Assembly (NCBI GenBank): GCA_022614735.1
Contig: JAKEHZ010000346.1
Location: 1 to 20,549 of the forward strand
Length of the DNA: 20,549 bases
Source of the DNA: Acidobacteriota bacterium
Lineage (GTDB): Bacteria > Acidobacteriota > Blastocatellia > RBC074
Direction: 5' to 3'
Part shown: one piece after another, positions 8,388 through 15,657 of the stretch
How the letters are laid out: every line of letters begins with the position of its first letter
How positions within the stretch are numbered: position 1 is the first letter of the stretch
Position numbers and translations under genes: made by a program
Notes under the pieces: model-generated
Seen by the model: only the letters and a program-made list of their open reading frames with translations
Databases searched by the model: none
What the model was told of the DNA's origin: nothing

Positions 8388-9492
8388 AGATCTTCACCTT
8401 TTTATCCCGCACCCGTAGCTTGCGGGCTTCGTCGAATATTCGCACAAGATCGCCATCGGATTTGACGTTTTGCGTTGCCTCAGCGCTGCGCCAATTTGAT
8501 TCAGGAATTCGGCGGGAGATCGCTCCAGCCAATCCATCGAGAGCGAAAGAAAACCCGATCGCCGGTTCCGGCGCGCCGAAGTTGCCGATCAAATTGTCAT
8601 AACGTCCGCCACTGCCCAGTTCTACACCCCACTCCGGCACATAGACTTTGAAAGTCAAACCGGTGTAGTACTCCAGACCGCCCGCATCTCCCAGGTCTAT
8701 ATCGAAATTCTCCTTCAAACCGAGACCGGCCAGAGTCGCATAGATTTCTGCGATCTGTTCGACCGCTGCGCGTGACCTTTCATTGATCAGGATTTCGCGT
8801 GCCTGCGCAATGGCGTCGTCTTTACCGGCGATTTGAGTCAGACGACAGAAACCCTGCCGGCGTGATTCTTCAACGTGCGACGCCACCCGCGTCAGGAATT
8901 CAGACAGCGCGAGGCTGTTGCGGCGATCGATCAGTTCACGCAGTTGCGCGCGGCCTGCGCTGTCGAGTTTGAGATAATCGACAACACCATTAAAAAAGTC
9001 CACGTGTGAAAGCGCAATGCGGAAATCGCCGAGGCCGAGCATAGTTAAGACTTCTGCCGCGATAAGCAGGATTTCGATGTCGGCGACGATGACCGGCTGG
9101 CCGATATGTTCGACGCCGAGTTGATGAAACTCGCGCGCGGACTTTTCGGTCGGCTCATCGTAACGAAAGACCTCGCCGGAATAACAAATACGCAGCGGGC
9201 GCTGTTTGTTTTTGAACCGCGTCGCCACAGTGCGCGCAACGAGCGAAGTCAATTCCGGCCGCAGGGCGAGCAGAGCGCCGTCGCGATCGACGAAGCGATA
9301 GGTCCGCTCGGCTTTCTCTTCACCCATCCCGCGCGCAAAGAGGTCGTGGTAATCGAACATCGGCAGGAGGATCTCGTCGTACGACCAGCCGGCGAAGACT
9401 TCCATCGCGCGTCGCTCGACATAACGGCGCAGCTTGACTTCGTCGTCGAAGAAGTACTGCACACCTGCCGGGATTTTGGTGAGTGATGACAT
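8377..9492 (-). CDS. hisZ: ATP phosphoribosyltransferase regulatory subunit
   Basis: A 371-residue protein resembling the catalytic core of histidyl-tRNA synthetase: GVQYFFDDE (10-18), ALRPELTSLVARTVA, CYSGEVFRYDEP, GLEYYTGLTFKVY and GSGGRYDNL. It lacks the C-terminal anticodon-binding domain of HisRS and is adjacent to a short hisG, which together identify HisZ. HisZ forms a hetero-octamer with HisG and carries the histidine feedback site. ATG 9492 follows the thrB stop by 14 bases with only a weak ribosome site. The 3' end overlaps hisG. Confidence 0.93.
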   Translation of the reverse strand: MSSLTKIPAGVQYFFDDEVKLRRYVERRAMEVFAGWSYDEILLPMFDYHDLFARGMGEEKAERTYRFVDRDGALLALRPELTSLVARTVATRFKNKQRPLRICYSGEVFRYDEPTEKSAREFHQLGVEHIGQPVIVADIEILLIAAEVLTMLGLGDFRIALSHVDFFNGVVDYLKLDSAGRAQLRELIDRRNSLALSEFLTRVASHVEESRRQGFCRLTQIAGKDDAIAQAREILINERSRAAVEQIAEIYATLAGLGLKENFDIDLGDAGGLEYYTGLTFKVYVPEWGVELGSGGRYDNLIGNFGAPEPAIGFSFALDGLAGAISRRIPESNWRSAEATQNVKSDGDLVRIFDEARKLRVRDKKVKICEQ

Positions 9493-9506
9493 ACAGGATA
9501 AAAACT

Positions 9507-10481
9507 TCAGTGTGAGCTTTGTCCCGTAGGGACATCCGAAATCACTCGCCCACGATTATCAACCTTCACTTCCATGGCCCTGGACTTCACGCCACAAAGC
9601 GCAAACCGCGCCTTCATCGCTTCAGCAATCTTTTCGCAATTCTCAGTCGCAAACGCTATGATCGTTGATCCCGCGCCGCTGATGGCGACGCCTAACAAGC
9701 CGGGATATTTCCCGGTCTCGTCATTGAGATGCAGGGCTTCGCTCAAGCCTTGCGCGAGTGGAGCACGGTACGGCTGATGCATTCGGTCTCGCAGGGCTTC
9801 GTTGAGCAAATCGAAGCGTTCTTCTGCCAGAGCAGCCTGCAACAATGCCCCGCGCTGTAAATTGTAGATAGCATCGTGTCGCGTCACCATTTGCGGCAAG
9901 ACGGCTCGCATCTTCGTCGTCTCCATTTCGATCTCGGGAATGCAGAGGACGATCTTAATTGCTTCAGGCCAGGGTCGTCTGACAGCGATCATCGAGCGGC
10001 GTTCTGTGCCCGAATAATCAATGAACTCTTGGACGACTGCGACGACTATTCCGCCGAGAGTGCTTGGCCCGAGGTTGTCGCCGTGACCTTCAAAATGAAG
10101 CGCATAATCGAAGAAGTCTTCCTGGTTCAACCGGTCGCCGGTCAAGGCTTCATAGATTGAAATGCCGGCGATAATCGCTGCGCTGCTGCTGCCCAATCCG
10201 CGTGCGAGTGGAATCTGGCTGTCAACGCGCAACCGGGCGCCGGGCAGACCCTTCCTGCCGTTGCTGCGCTCCGCGGCAACGTAGCGCGCGGCGCGCACAA
10301 TCAGATTCGATTCATCGAGTGGGATCTTCTCAGCGCCTTCACCGGTGGGAATGATTTCGAACCCGTGAGATTGTGGCTCGACTTCGATACGAAGATAGAG
10401 CGAGAGGGCTAAGCCACAGGTATCAAAACTTGCGCCTAAGTTTGATGTGGATGCGGGGACGATGATTTCGGTTTTCGTCAT
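9507..10481 (-). CDS. thrB: Homoserine kinase
   Basis: A 324-residue GHMP-family kinase that phosphorylates L-homoserine, the step before threonine synthase. The ATP-binding loop is IPLARGLGSSSAA (90-102). The N-terminal VPASTSNLGASFDTCGLAL (8-26) is the substrate motif of ThrB. The C-terminal GAGSTIIAF segment matches motif 3 of GHMP kinases. It is read into hisZ, 14 bases downstream, so threonine and histidine genes appear to share a transcript; thrA and thrC are not in this window. Upstream lies a 293-base zone made up mainly of inverted repeats. Confidence 0.93.
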   Translation of the reverse strand: MTKTEIIVPASTSNLGASFDTCGLALSLYLRIEVEPQSHGFEIIPTGEGAEKIPLDESNLIVRAARYVAAERSNGRKGLPGARLRVDSQIPLARGLGSSSAAIIAGISIYEALTGDRLNQEDFFDYALHFEGHGDNLGPSTLGGIVVAVVQEFIDYSGTERRSMIAVRRPWPEAIKIVLCIPEIEMETTKMRAVLPQMVTRHDAIYNLQRGALLQAALAEERFDLLNEALRDRMHQPYRAPLAQGLSEALHLNDETGKYPGLLGVAISGAGSTIIAFATENCEKIAEAMKARFALCGVKSRAMEVKVDNRGRVISDVPTGQSSH

Positions 10482-10502
10482 CTTTTGGTAAAGGCAGTAT
10501 GA

Positions 10503-10770
10503 GAAGAGAGAATACGAAACAAACGAAACAAACGAAATAAACGAAAAAGCGCAAATTTTTCGTTTGTTTCGGCAAGTTTCATCTTCCTGTTAACAATTTC
10601 AACACAAAGGGTCAAAGGGTCAAAGAGTCAAAGGGGGATAAAGTCTTGATTTATTTCTTCTTTGATCCTTTGACCCTTTGACCCTTTGTGTTGAAATTGT
10701 TAACTAGTTTCGGCTTTCTGTGAAAATTGTCTTTGTTTCGTCCTATTCGTTTGTTTCGTATTCTCTCTTC
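10503..10770. repeat. Composite family B repeat interrupted by a family A repeat
   Basis: Outer arms 10503-10527 and 10746-10770 are perfect 25-bp reverse complements of family B sequence. A shorter B hairpin (10533-10548 with 10556-10571, one G-T pair) lies on the left. A complete family A hairpin (10589-10704) lies inside the right part. The order suggests an A element arose in, or was inserted into, the right arm of a B element. The composite fills most of the gap between the thiF-like gene and thrB. Confidence 0.85.
10589..10704. repeat. Family A inverted repeat, 37-bp perfect arms
   Basis: Arms 10589-10625 and 10668-10704 are perfect reverse complements with a 42-base spacer. The arms contain GTTAACAATTTCAACACAAA followed by TCAAAGGG units. 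The first copy (3316-3451) has GTTAAGAGTTTCAACACAAA at the same place, with matching changes in its other arm. It is nested in a family B composite. Confidence 0.9.
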
Positions 10771-10774
10771 CCCG

Positions 10775-11803
10775 TCAAGCGCCGATAAAGCGAGCATAGA
10801 GTGACCGGGCCACATTCGGATCGTCAGTCCCTTTGATGATACTGCGGGCATCGGGAAATACTGTGATCTCATGTTCGCCCGACTTGAACTTCAGTAAATA
10901 TCGATTGTAACTCACTTCGCCCGCAACGCGCAGTTGTTCCGCGAGGTTTGCGAAATCAATTTGTGTGCTCACCGCAGGCGTAATCTGCACGGCATTGCGC
11001 CCACAGAGGGTCATCGTGAGTTGTCCGGAACGTGCGGTGAGAAAGTCATATTGACCTTGTGTGCAGGCGCGACACTGGTCTTGACCGCGCAATCGATCAA
11101 TCCTGAGTCTGGTAAATTTGGTTTCCCATAAATCGAACTGGAGAAGCGAGCCATGGAGCTTTTCGGTCTGGCCGGTGAGCAGTTTCATTGCTTCAGAGAC
11201 CTGATATGAGGCGACCGTTGCAACGATGGGCAGAATCACCCCGGCTGTATCACAGGTCAGCGAAGTGCCGGGCGCGGGCATTTCAGAGAACAGACAGCGC
11301 AAGCAAGGAGTCTCGTGAGGACGAATCGTCATCTGCACACCATAAGAGCCGACTGCTGCGCCATAGACCCAGGGTCTGTTCAATTTCACGGCCGCGTCGT
11401 TGATCAGAAAACGAACCTCAAAATTGTCCGTGCCGTCCAGCACAACATCCGCATCGCCAATCAAATTTTCAACGTTTGAGTAGTTGACGTCTTTGACGAT
11501 AGCTTCGACTTTGATCTCTGAATTGATACGGTTGATACGCGCTTCGGCAGCCACCGCTTTGGGCAATCTCTCATCTACATCTCGCTCTTCAAAGATGATC
11601 TGGCGCTGGAGGTTCGATTCTTCGATGAAGTCCCGGTCGACCAGTCGAAGACGACCAACTCCCGCGCGCGCGAGCATCTCGGCGTGCATCGCTCCGAGCG
11701 CGCCACAGCCGATGATAACCGCGTGCGAGTTTGCGAGTAGTTCCTGACCCTCTTTGCCAATGCCTGAGAAGAGTATCTGGCGGGAGTAACGTTCGAGGTT
11801 CAT
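10775..11803 (-). CDS. ThiF/MoeB-family E1-like adenylyltransferase
   Basis: A 342-residue E1-like enzyme that adenylates the C-terminal glycine of a small sulfur-carrier protein (ThiS or MoaD type). The nucleotide loop is GCGALG (32-37), DGTDNFEVRFLIND (123-136) follows, and structural zinc ligands are C167/C170 (CLRC) and C244/C247 (CRAC). C184 lies where ThiF and MoeB enzymes carry a conserved cysteine. The C-terminal part from about residue 266, with CGRNAVQI and ending near GTDDPNVARSLYA, resembles Bacillus-type ThiF. The frame is open up to 11902, but those extra residues translate a palindrome, so I start at ATG 11803. ThiF and MoeB cannot be separated by eye; no thiS, thiG or moaD is adjacent. 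Confidence 0.88.
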   Translation of the reverse strand: MNLERYSRQILFSGIGKEGQELLANSHAVIIGCGALGAMHAEMLARAGVGRLRLVDRDFIEESNLQRQIIFEERDVDERLPKAVAAEARINRINSEIKVEAIVKDVNYSNVENLIGDADVVLDGTDNFEVRFLINDAAVKLNRPWVYGAAVGSYGVQMTIRPHETPCLRCLFSEMPAPGTSLTCDTAGVILPIVATVASYQVSEAMKLLTGQTEKLHGSLLQFDLWETKFTRLRIDRLRGQDQCRACTQGQYDFLTARSGQLTMTLCGRNAVQITPAVSTQIDFANLAEQLRVAGEVSYNRYLLKFKSGEHEITVFPDARSIIKGTDDPNVARSLYARFIGA

Positions 11804-11820
11804 CTTTGAAGAGAGAGTGG

Positions 11821-12013
11821 GAGAGCGGGGAGACTGGGGGACGGGGGGACTGGGAGACGGGGCGATGGGGAGTATTTTCATTTTCAATTTGTCATTTGTC
11901 ATTTGTCATTGATCGAACCGCACGCATAGTGATGACAAATGACAAATTGAAAATGAAAATACTCCCCATCGCCCCGTCTCCCAGTCCCCCCGTCCCCCAG
12001 TCTCCCCGCTCTC
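11821..12013. repeat. Long inverted repeat, 82-bp perfect arms
   Basis: Arms 11821-11902 and 11932-12013 are perfect reverse complements around a 29-base spacer. The arms combine a G-rich half (GGGGAGACTGGGGGACGGGG and similar) with an A/T-rich half (repeated TTTGTCAT). The hairpin starts two bases from the stop of the glycine-zipper gene and ends 17 bases before the thiF-like start. It could block read-through between these two same-strand genes. Confidence 0.95.
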
Positions 12014-12015
12014 TC

Positions 12016-12660
12016 TTATTTGGTTGTTTTGATCAAAATCTCAGTTCCAGCCGGGAGTTTGACCTTCTTGCTGCCGGTAATGAGGGTTGAGCCTGCGCCC
12101 GCTCCACCGCCAACGGCTGCGCCGATAGCAGCGCCTGAGCCTCCACCGGCAATGCCGCCAATAATCGCGCCAAGAGCCGCACCGCCGACTCCGCGCTTCG
12201 CCGTCGTCTTACCCTGGCTACCGCTCTTGACGTTGCCCTCCTCATCAACCTCCTTGGCCGATTTTTCATCGTAGACCTGGACGAGTTGGGCCGCGATTGG
12301 GATTGTCTGGCCATTGTTAAGCCGAATTCTGTCAAAAGTCAGAGAGAGTTGTGTCTGGCCTTTCATTTTACCCGATTGATTAATTGCGGCGACGTGGCCC
12401 TCAACCGTCGAATCCATATATTTCTCGGGAGAGAGGACGATTGCTGTGAAAGTGTCGCCGTCTTTTGCCTTTTTCGTATCAATTTCATTTTCCAGCCGAA
12501 CCCTCATCTCTGTGCCGACCGGAATTTTAGGAGTACGTTTCGCGGTAGTGCTCGATTTTTTACTGGTCGTCTGTGCATCTGAGTGGTTAAGTGCGCCGGA
12601 AATGGCGATCATCGACAATATTAGACTAAAACGAATAATCGATCTCGGTAGATTCTGCAT
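12016..12660 (-). CDS. Secreted glycine-zipper protein
   Basis: A 214-residue exported protein. It has a signal peptide (about residues 1-29, cleavage near SDAQ), a basic Ser/Thr/Lys linker, and a small beta-rich domain (about 45-130, beginning IPVGTEMRVRLENEID). A glycine-zipper stretch follows at about residues 157-193 (GVGGAALGAIIGGIAG and on), ending in KLPAGTEILIKTTK. Glycine zippers insert in or tether to membranes, so an outer-membrane or periplasmic location is likely. ATG 12660 has a strong AAGGAG site. The function is unknown. It is the first gene left of the divergent region with caxA. Confidence 0.82.
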   Translation of the reverse strand: MQNLPRSIIRFSLILSMIAISGALNHSDAQTTSKKSSTTAKRTPKIPVGTEMRVRLENEIDTKKAKDGDTFTAIVLSPEKYMDSTVEGHVAAINQSGKMKGQTQLSLTFDRIRLNNGQTIPIAAQLVQVYDEKSAKEVDEEGNVKSGSQGKTTAKRGVGGAALGAIIGGIAGGGSGAAIGAAVGGGAGAGSTLITGSKKVKLPAGTEILIKTTK

Positions 12661-12811
12661 ATCTCTGCTCCTTCCGATGAAATATCAGTAATTAAGTGGG
12701 TTTCATTGGGAGGCTTGACCTTGAAAGCTTAACAAACAAATTTGCGTGGGGGAAGCCGGCTGCACGACTGTAGATATTGCGATGGATTGGTCTCGTATTT
12801 GGCCGGGGAAG

Positions 12812-12840
12812 TTTACTAAGTTTGATGGGGTTTCTATAAT
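12812..12840 (+). promoter_or_regulatory. Sigma70-type promoter for the antiporter gene
   Basis: TTTACT (12812-12817, four of six bases of the -35 consensus), a 17-base spacer, and a perfect TATAAT (12835-12840). Transcription would begin near 12847 and leave about 70 bases of leader before the GTG start at 12917. Confidence 0.6.
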
Positions 12841-12854
12841 CGCGCGGCATCGTT

Positions 12855-12892
12855 CTATTCCGGCTGAACCTGACTATTCCGGCTGAACCTGA
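12855..12892. repeat. Two perfect tandem 19-bp direct repeats
   Basis: The unit CTATTCCGGCTGAACCTGA occurs at 12855-12873 and again at 12874-12892. It falls within the predicted leader of the antiporter mRNA, between its promoter and the start codon. It may be a recent slippage duplication or a duplicated regulatory site. Confidence 0.85.
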
Positions 12893-12916
12893 AGAGAAAG
12901 GATTGATAGACCTGGC

Positions 12917-14008
12917 GTGTTGAAAAAAATTATTGCCCCGGAGAATCTCCTCAACTGGTTATTGATCTTCGTTCCGATAGCCATTGTACTTGAGTGGACG
13001 CACGCAAAACCGATTGCCATCTTCGTCACATCAGCGCTGGCTATAATTCCGCTGGCCGGCTGGATGGGGCGCGCGACCGAACACCTTGCGGAAAAGATGG
13101 GTGAAGGGATTGGAGGATTGCTCAATGCGACCTTCGGCAACGCCGCCGAGTTGATCATAGCCCTGGTGGCCATGCGAAGAGGATTGTTCGATGTAGTTAA
13201 AGCTTCAATTACCGGTTCGATTGTGGGAAATATCCTGCTGGTCCTCGGACTAAGTATACTCCTTGGGGGGTTGAAGTATCCTAATCAGGTTTTCAACAGG
13301 GCAGCAGCCATGCTTGGCTCGACCATGCTGGCATTGTCCGCTATCGCGCTGCTGATGCCCGCGCTCTTTCATATTCTGGTAGCCAATAAGCCAAATGTGC
13401 GCGAACAGGACTTGAGTCTGGAAATCGCCATAGTCTTATTTATCACTTATGTGTTAAGTCTGATTTTCACCCTGCGCACGCATTCCCATCTTTATTCTGG
13501 TGCTGTTGAAGTGGAGGGAGAGCAAGCGGCAACCGGGGCACACGGCTGGAGCAAGTCGCGATCACTCATCGTGCTGCTGGTGGCGACGGGGCTGGTGGCA
13601 TTGATGAGCGAATTCCTGGTTGGAGCGGTCGAAGAAGCTTCACACGTGCTCGGTCTGAGCGGAGTTTTCGTCGGAGTTATTCTGGTAGCGATTATCGGTA
13701 ATGCGGCTGAACATTCGACCGCGGTGCTGATGGCATTGAAGAACAAAATGGATCTGTCGCTGAACATCGCCATCGGGTCGAGTATGCAGATAGCGCTCTT
13801 CGTCGCGCCTGTACTGGTCTTCGTGAGTTACCTGTTCGGAAAACCGATGGACCTCCTCTTCACAACACTGGAAGTTGTGACGGTTGCGGTTTCAGTGGCG
13901 GTCGTCGCCCTGATCGCGCAAGATGGCGAATCGAACTGGATGGAAGGTGTTTTGCTGTTGGCCGTTTACACGATTCTCGGCCTTACCTTTTACATGCTTC
14001 CTGTTTAA
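12917..14008 (+). CDS. Ca2+/H+ antiporter, CaCA/Cax family
   Basis: A 363-residue inner-membrane exchanger that exports calcium (or a similar cation) against protons. Both alpha repeats are visible: GNAAELIIALVAMRRG (74-89) and GNAAEHSTAVLMALKN (261-276), with the conserved glutamates E78 and E265. Around ten or eleven hydrophobic segments are present, with a hydrophilic loop near residues 186-215. The start is GTG 12917. AAGGA lies farther upstream than ideal, and no better in-frame start was found. A TATAAT promoter lies 77 bases upstream. The gene converges on the next gene with an 11-base gap. ChaA/CaxA naming depends on a database match. Confidence 0.92.
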   Translation: MLKKIIAPENLLNWLLIFVPIAIVLEWTHAKPIAIFVTSALAIIPLAGWMGRATEHLAEKMGEGIGGLLNATFGNAAELIIALVAMRRGLFDVVKASITGSIVGNILLVLGLSILLGGLKYPNQVFNRAAAMLGSTMLALSAIALLMPALFHILVANKPNVREQDLSLEIAIVLFITYVLSLIFTLRTHSHLYSGAVEVEGEQAATGAHGWSKSRSLIVLLVATGLVALMSEFLVGAVEEASHVLGLSGVFVGVILVAIIGNAAEHSTAVLMALKNKMDLSLNIAIGSSMQIALFVAPVLVFVSYLFGKPMDLLFTTLEVVTVAVSVAVVALIAQDGESNWMEGVLLLAVYTILGLTFYMLPV

Positions 14009-14019
14009 ATCATTAATAC

Positions 14020-14799
14020 TCACTTCCTGTTTGTCGGTACAGGCATCTTCTCTCTAATGGGCTTGCTTGCAACCAGTTCTCGCCAGACTTTCTTCTCTGT
14101 GTTCTCGGCTTGTGCTTCAAGCTCTTTTAACAAGTCATCACGTTTTGAAAGTAAATTCTTAAGTTCAGGGGCGACTGATCCGGACTTCCTTCGCACGTGT
14201 TGGCTGAGAAACAAGCTGTTCGTTTCCTCAACATACTTTTTGACTTTTCCTGTGAGTTCAGGACTGTTCAATATATGAACAGCGTGGGTCATCTCATGGC
14301 CCAGAACTTCCGCGTATCGCTCTTCCTTGTTGAGATCGACGAAAGGAACAAAGCCATCTGCGCGCGCCGCATGAGGTCCGACATAGGCCTGGTCGATATT
14401 CGGCAGGTTGAGCTTAATTACCGTGACATGTCTCCCGCCCCCTGGATCGAAATACTCGATGCTGAAGTTTCCGGCCGTACATGTAGATGTGCGATTGAGA
14501 CGGATTACTTCAACATAGACTGCATGCCCGCTTGTATCTATCCATTCCCACAACCACCGAAGAGTAGGATGCAATGGCTGCCGCTCGTTGTCTTCAGCGA
14601 ATACGAGCCGCTCGATTGCTCTCCATTTTTCGAGATCTTTGACGGATAGACGGTCTGGGAGAAGACCGGAAAGTTCCTTAGGCTGGTTGCGCTGCAAAGC
14701 AGATACGGGCTGTAAAATCGATTCTTGTGTGTAGACAGCAGGAAGTAGGTTGACCAGTAGCGACACTCCTACTAGCCCCAATAACTGACATCCCAGCAT
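14020..14799 (-). CDS. Exported HExxH putative metalloprotease
   Basis: A 259-residue protein that I do not recognise. Its N-terminus has a hydrophobic signal-like stretch (about residues 5-23). A zinc-protease motif HEMTH occupies 168-172, with E191/E192 about 20 residues further on as possible third ligands, the gluzincin pattern. The C-terminal region (about 205-245) is charged and probably coiled-coil. ATG 14799 has a very strong GAGGAGG site five bases upstream, which fixes the start. Peptidase activity is plausible but rests on the motif alone. The gene converges with the antiporter; its upstream side is the long gene-free region. Confidence 0.75.
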   Translation of the reverse strand: MLGCQLLGLVGVSLLVNLLPAVYTQESILQPVSALQRNQPKELSGLLPDRLSVKDLEKWRAIERLVFAEDNERQPLHPTLRWLWEWIDTSGHAVYVEVIRLNRTSTCTAGNFSIEYFDPGGGRHVTVIKLNLPNIDQAYVGPHAARADGFVPFVDLNKEERYAEVLGHEMTHAVHILNSPELTGKVKKYVEETNSLFLSQHVRRKSGSVAPELKNLLSKRDDLLKELEAQAENTEKKVWRELVASKPIREKMPVPTNRK

Positions 14800-15000
14800 G
14801 TGACCTCCTCAGTGGAAGAGTGAACAATCTATTGAATTTGTGTTGGGGCTTTATTTGATTAGTGTTCGGTCTGTTAGTTGGGAGTAGGACAGGCGGATTA
14901 TAACCGAGAAGCTTCAAAAGTCATGTGAGAAATCGATGGTTTTGGAAGAAAAGATTGAGTCACTATCGAATCTTTTTATGTAGGTGGGTCTGTATTGATG
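14800..15000. other. Upstream region of the HExxH gene, no gene seen
   Basis: About 200 bases without a supportable gene. It probably holds the promoter of the minus-strand HExxH gene, but no convincing -35/-10 pair was found. The right end borders the T-run (minus strand) of the first RNA-like copy. Confidence 0.4.
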
Positions 15001-15046
15001 CCTAAAAAGGAGAAAGGCTCAGGGTGCCTCATTCACCACTGAGCCT
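15001..15046 (-). terminator. Putative intrinsic terminator of RNA copy 1
   Basis: On the minus strand, a 12-bp stem with one bulged base and a seven-base loop (15015-15046) is followed by a T-rich run ending in TTTTT (15004-15008). Confidence 0.5.
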
Positions 15047-15180
15047 GAAATGCAATACTCACACGCAAAAATTACTGGTGACCCTAATAAGATAGCTGTT
15101 GAATACCCTCACTGTATTTAGCAGCTTTGATCACCTTTCTTGCCCGCTTACACGCTGCCACTGCGAGAAAGTTCCAGGAT
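15001..15180 (-). ncRNA. Candidate structured RNA, copy 1
   Basis: Read on the minus strand, the blocks are TGGAACTTT (15168-15176), AGCGTGT (15150-15156), GGTGATC (15129-15135) pairing with GGTCACC (15077-15083), an internal hairpin with loop AGTGAGG (loop 15107-15113), and a final hairpin (15015-15046, loop AATGAGG) followed by TTTTTAGG. A second copy with the same order and nearly the same spacing lies at 15339-15515. The strand is chosen because both copies end in a hairpin plus T-run. Against it, the extended internal stem has G-U pairs only if the plus strand is the RNA. No known family was recognised. Confidence 0.55.
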
Positions 15181-15247
15181 GTTCCCAAAGATTCTCAAAA
15201 AAAGTAACTGCTCAGCTTTGAACAAAGCCGGTAGTGCAGCCGGTGCA

Positions 15248-15324
15248 GTACAGGGAGCGTAAGCGACCTGATCTTGGCTAAAACGGTTGCTTGCCAAGGT
15301 TCAGATCGCTTACGCTTCCCGTAC
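15248..15324. repeat. REP-like imperfect hairpin
   Basis: Arms 15248-15278 and 15293-15324 are reverse complements with a few mismatches and one length difference. The core GGGAGCGTAAGCGACCTGAT pairs with a near-complement on the right. It separates the two RNA-like copies. The arms differ from families A and B and look like a separate, older REP-type element. Confidence 0.75.
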
Positions 15325-15338
15325 CGCTTATTAAGGAC

Positions 15339-15515
<177 letters not shown>

Positions 15516-15579
15516 CTTGTTTTGAAATTTTCCCCCCCAGTATAATTATTCAGCCAGTAATATTGGTTTGATACTAAAG

Positions 15580-15609
15580 TTGACAGTAATTCACTCATCT
15601 CCCTATTTG
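15580..15609 (+). promoter_or_regulatory. Possible weak promoter for the muramidase gene
   Basis: A perfect TTGACA (15580-15585) is followed 18 bases later by TATTTG (15604-15609), a poor -10 match. The -35 is good and the -10 is doubtful. It lies about 50 bases before the ATG at 15658. Confidence 0.3.
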
Positions 15610-15657
15610 CTTCTCTAATCTTGAATACTGGCTATGTACTGGAAATGAAAGAATCTA

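Noticed and set aside
8377..9492. Histidyl-tRNA synthetase
   Set aside because: The core resembles HisRS, but the anticodon-binding domain is missing and the gene overlaps a short hisG, so HisZ fits better.
11804..11902. 33-residue extension of the ThiF-like protein
   Set aside because: It reads through the arm of the 82-bp palindrome; the conserved family start is MNLERYSRQ.
15061..15114. Short GTG-initiated leader peptide on the minus strand in RNA copy 1 (about 17 codons)
   Set aside because: The equivalent frame in copy 2 stops after eight codons, and the ribosome-like site is too far from the GTG.
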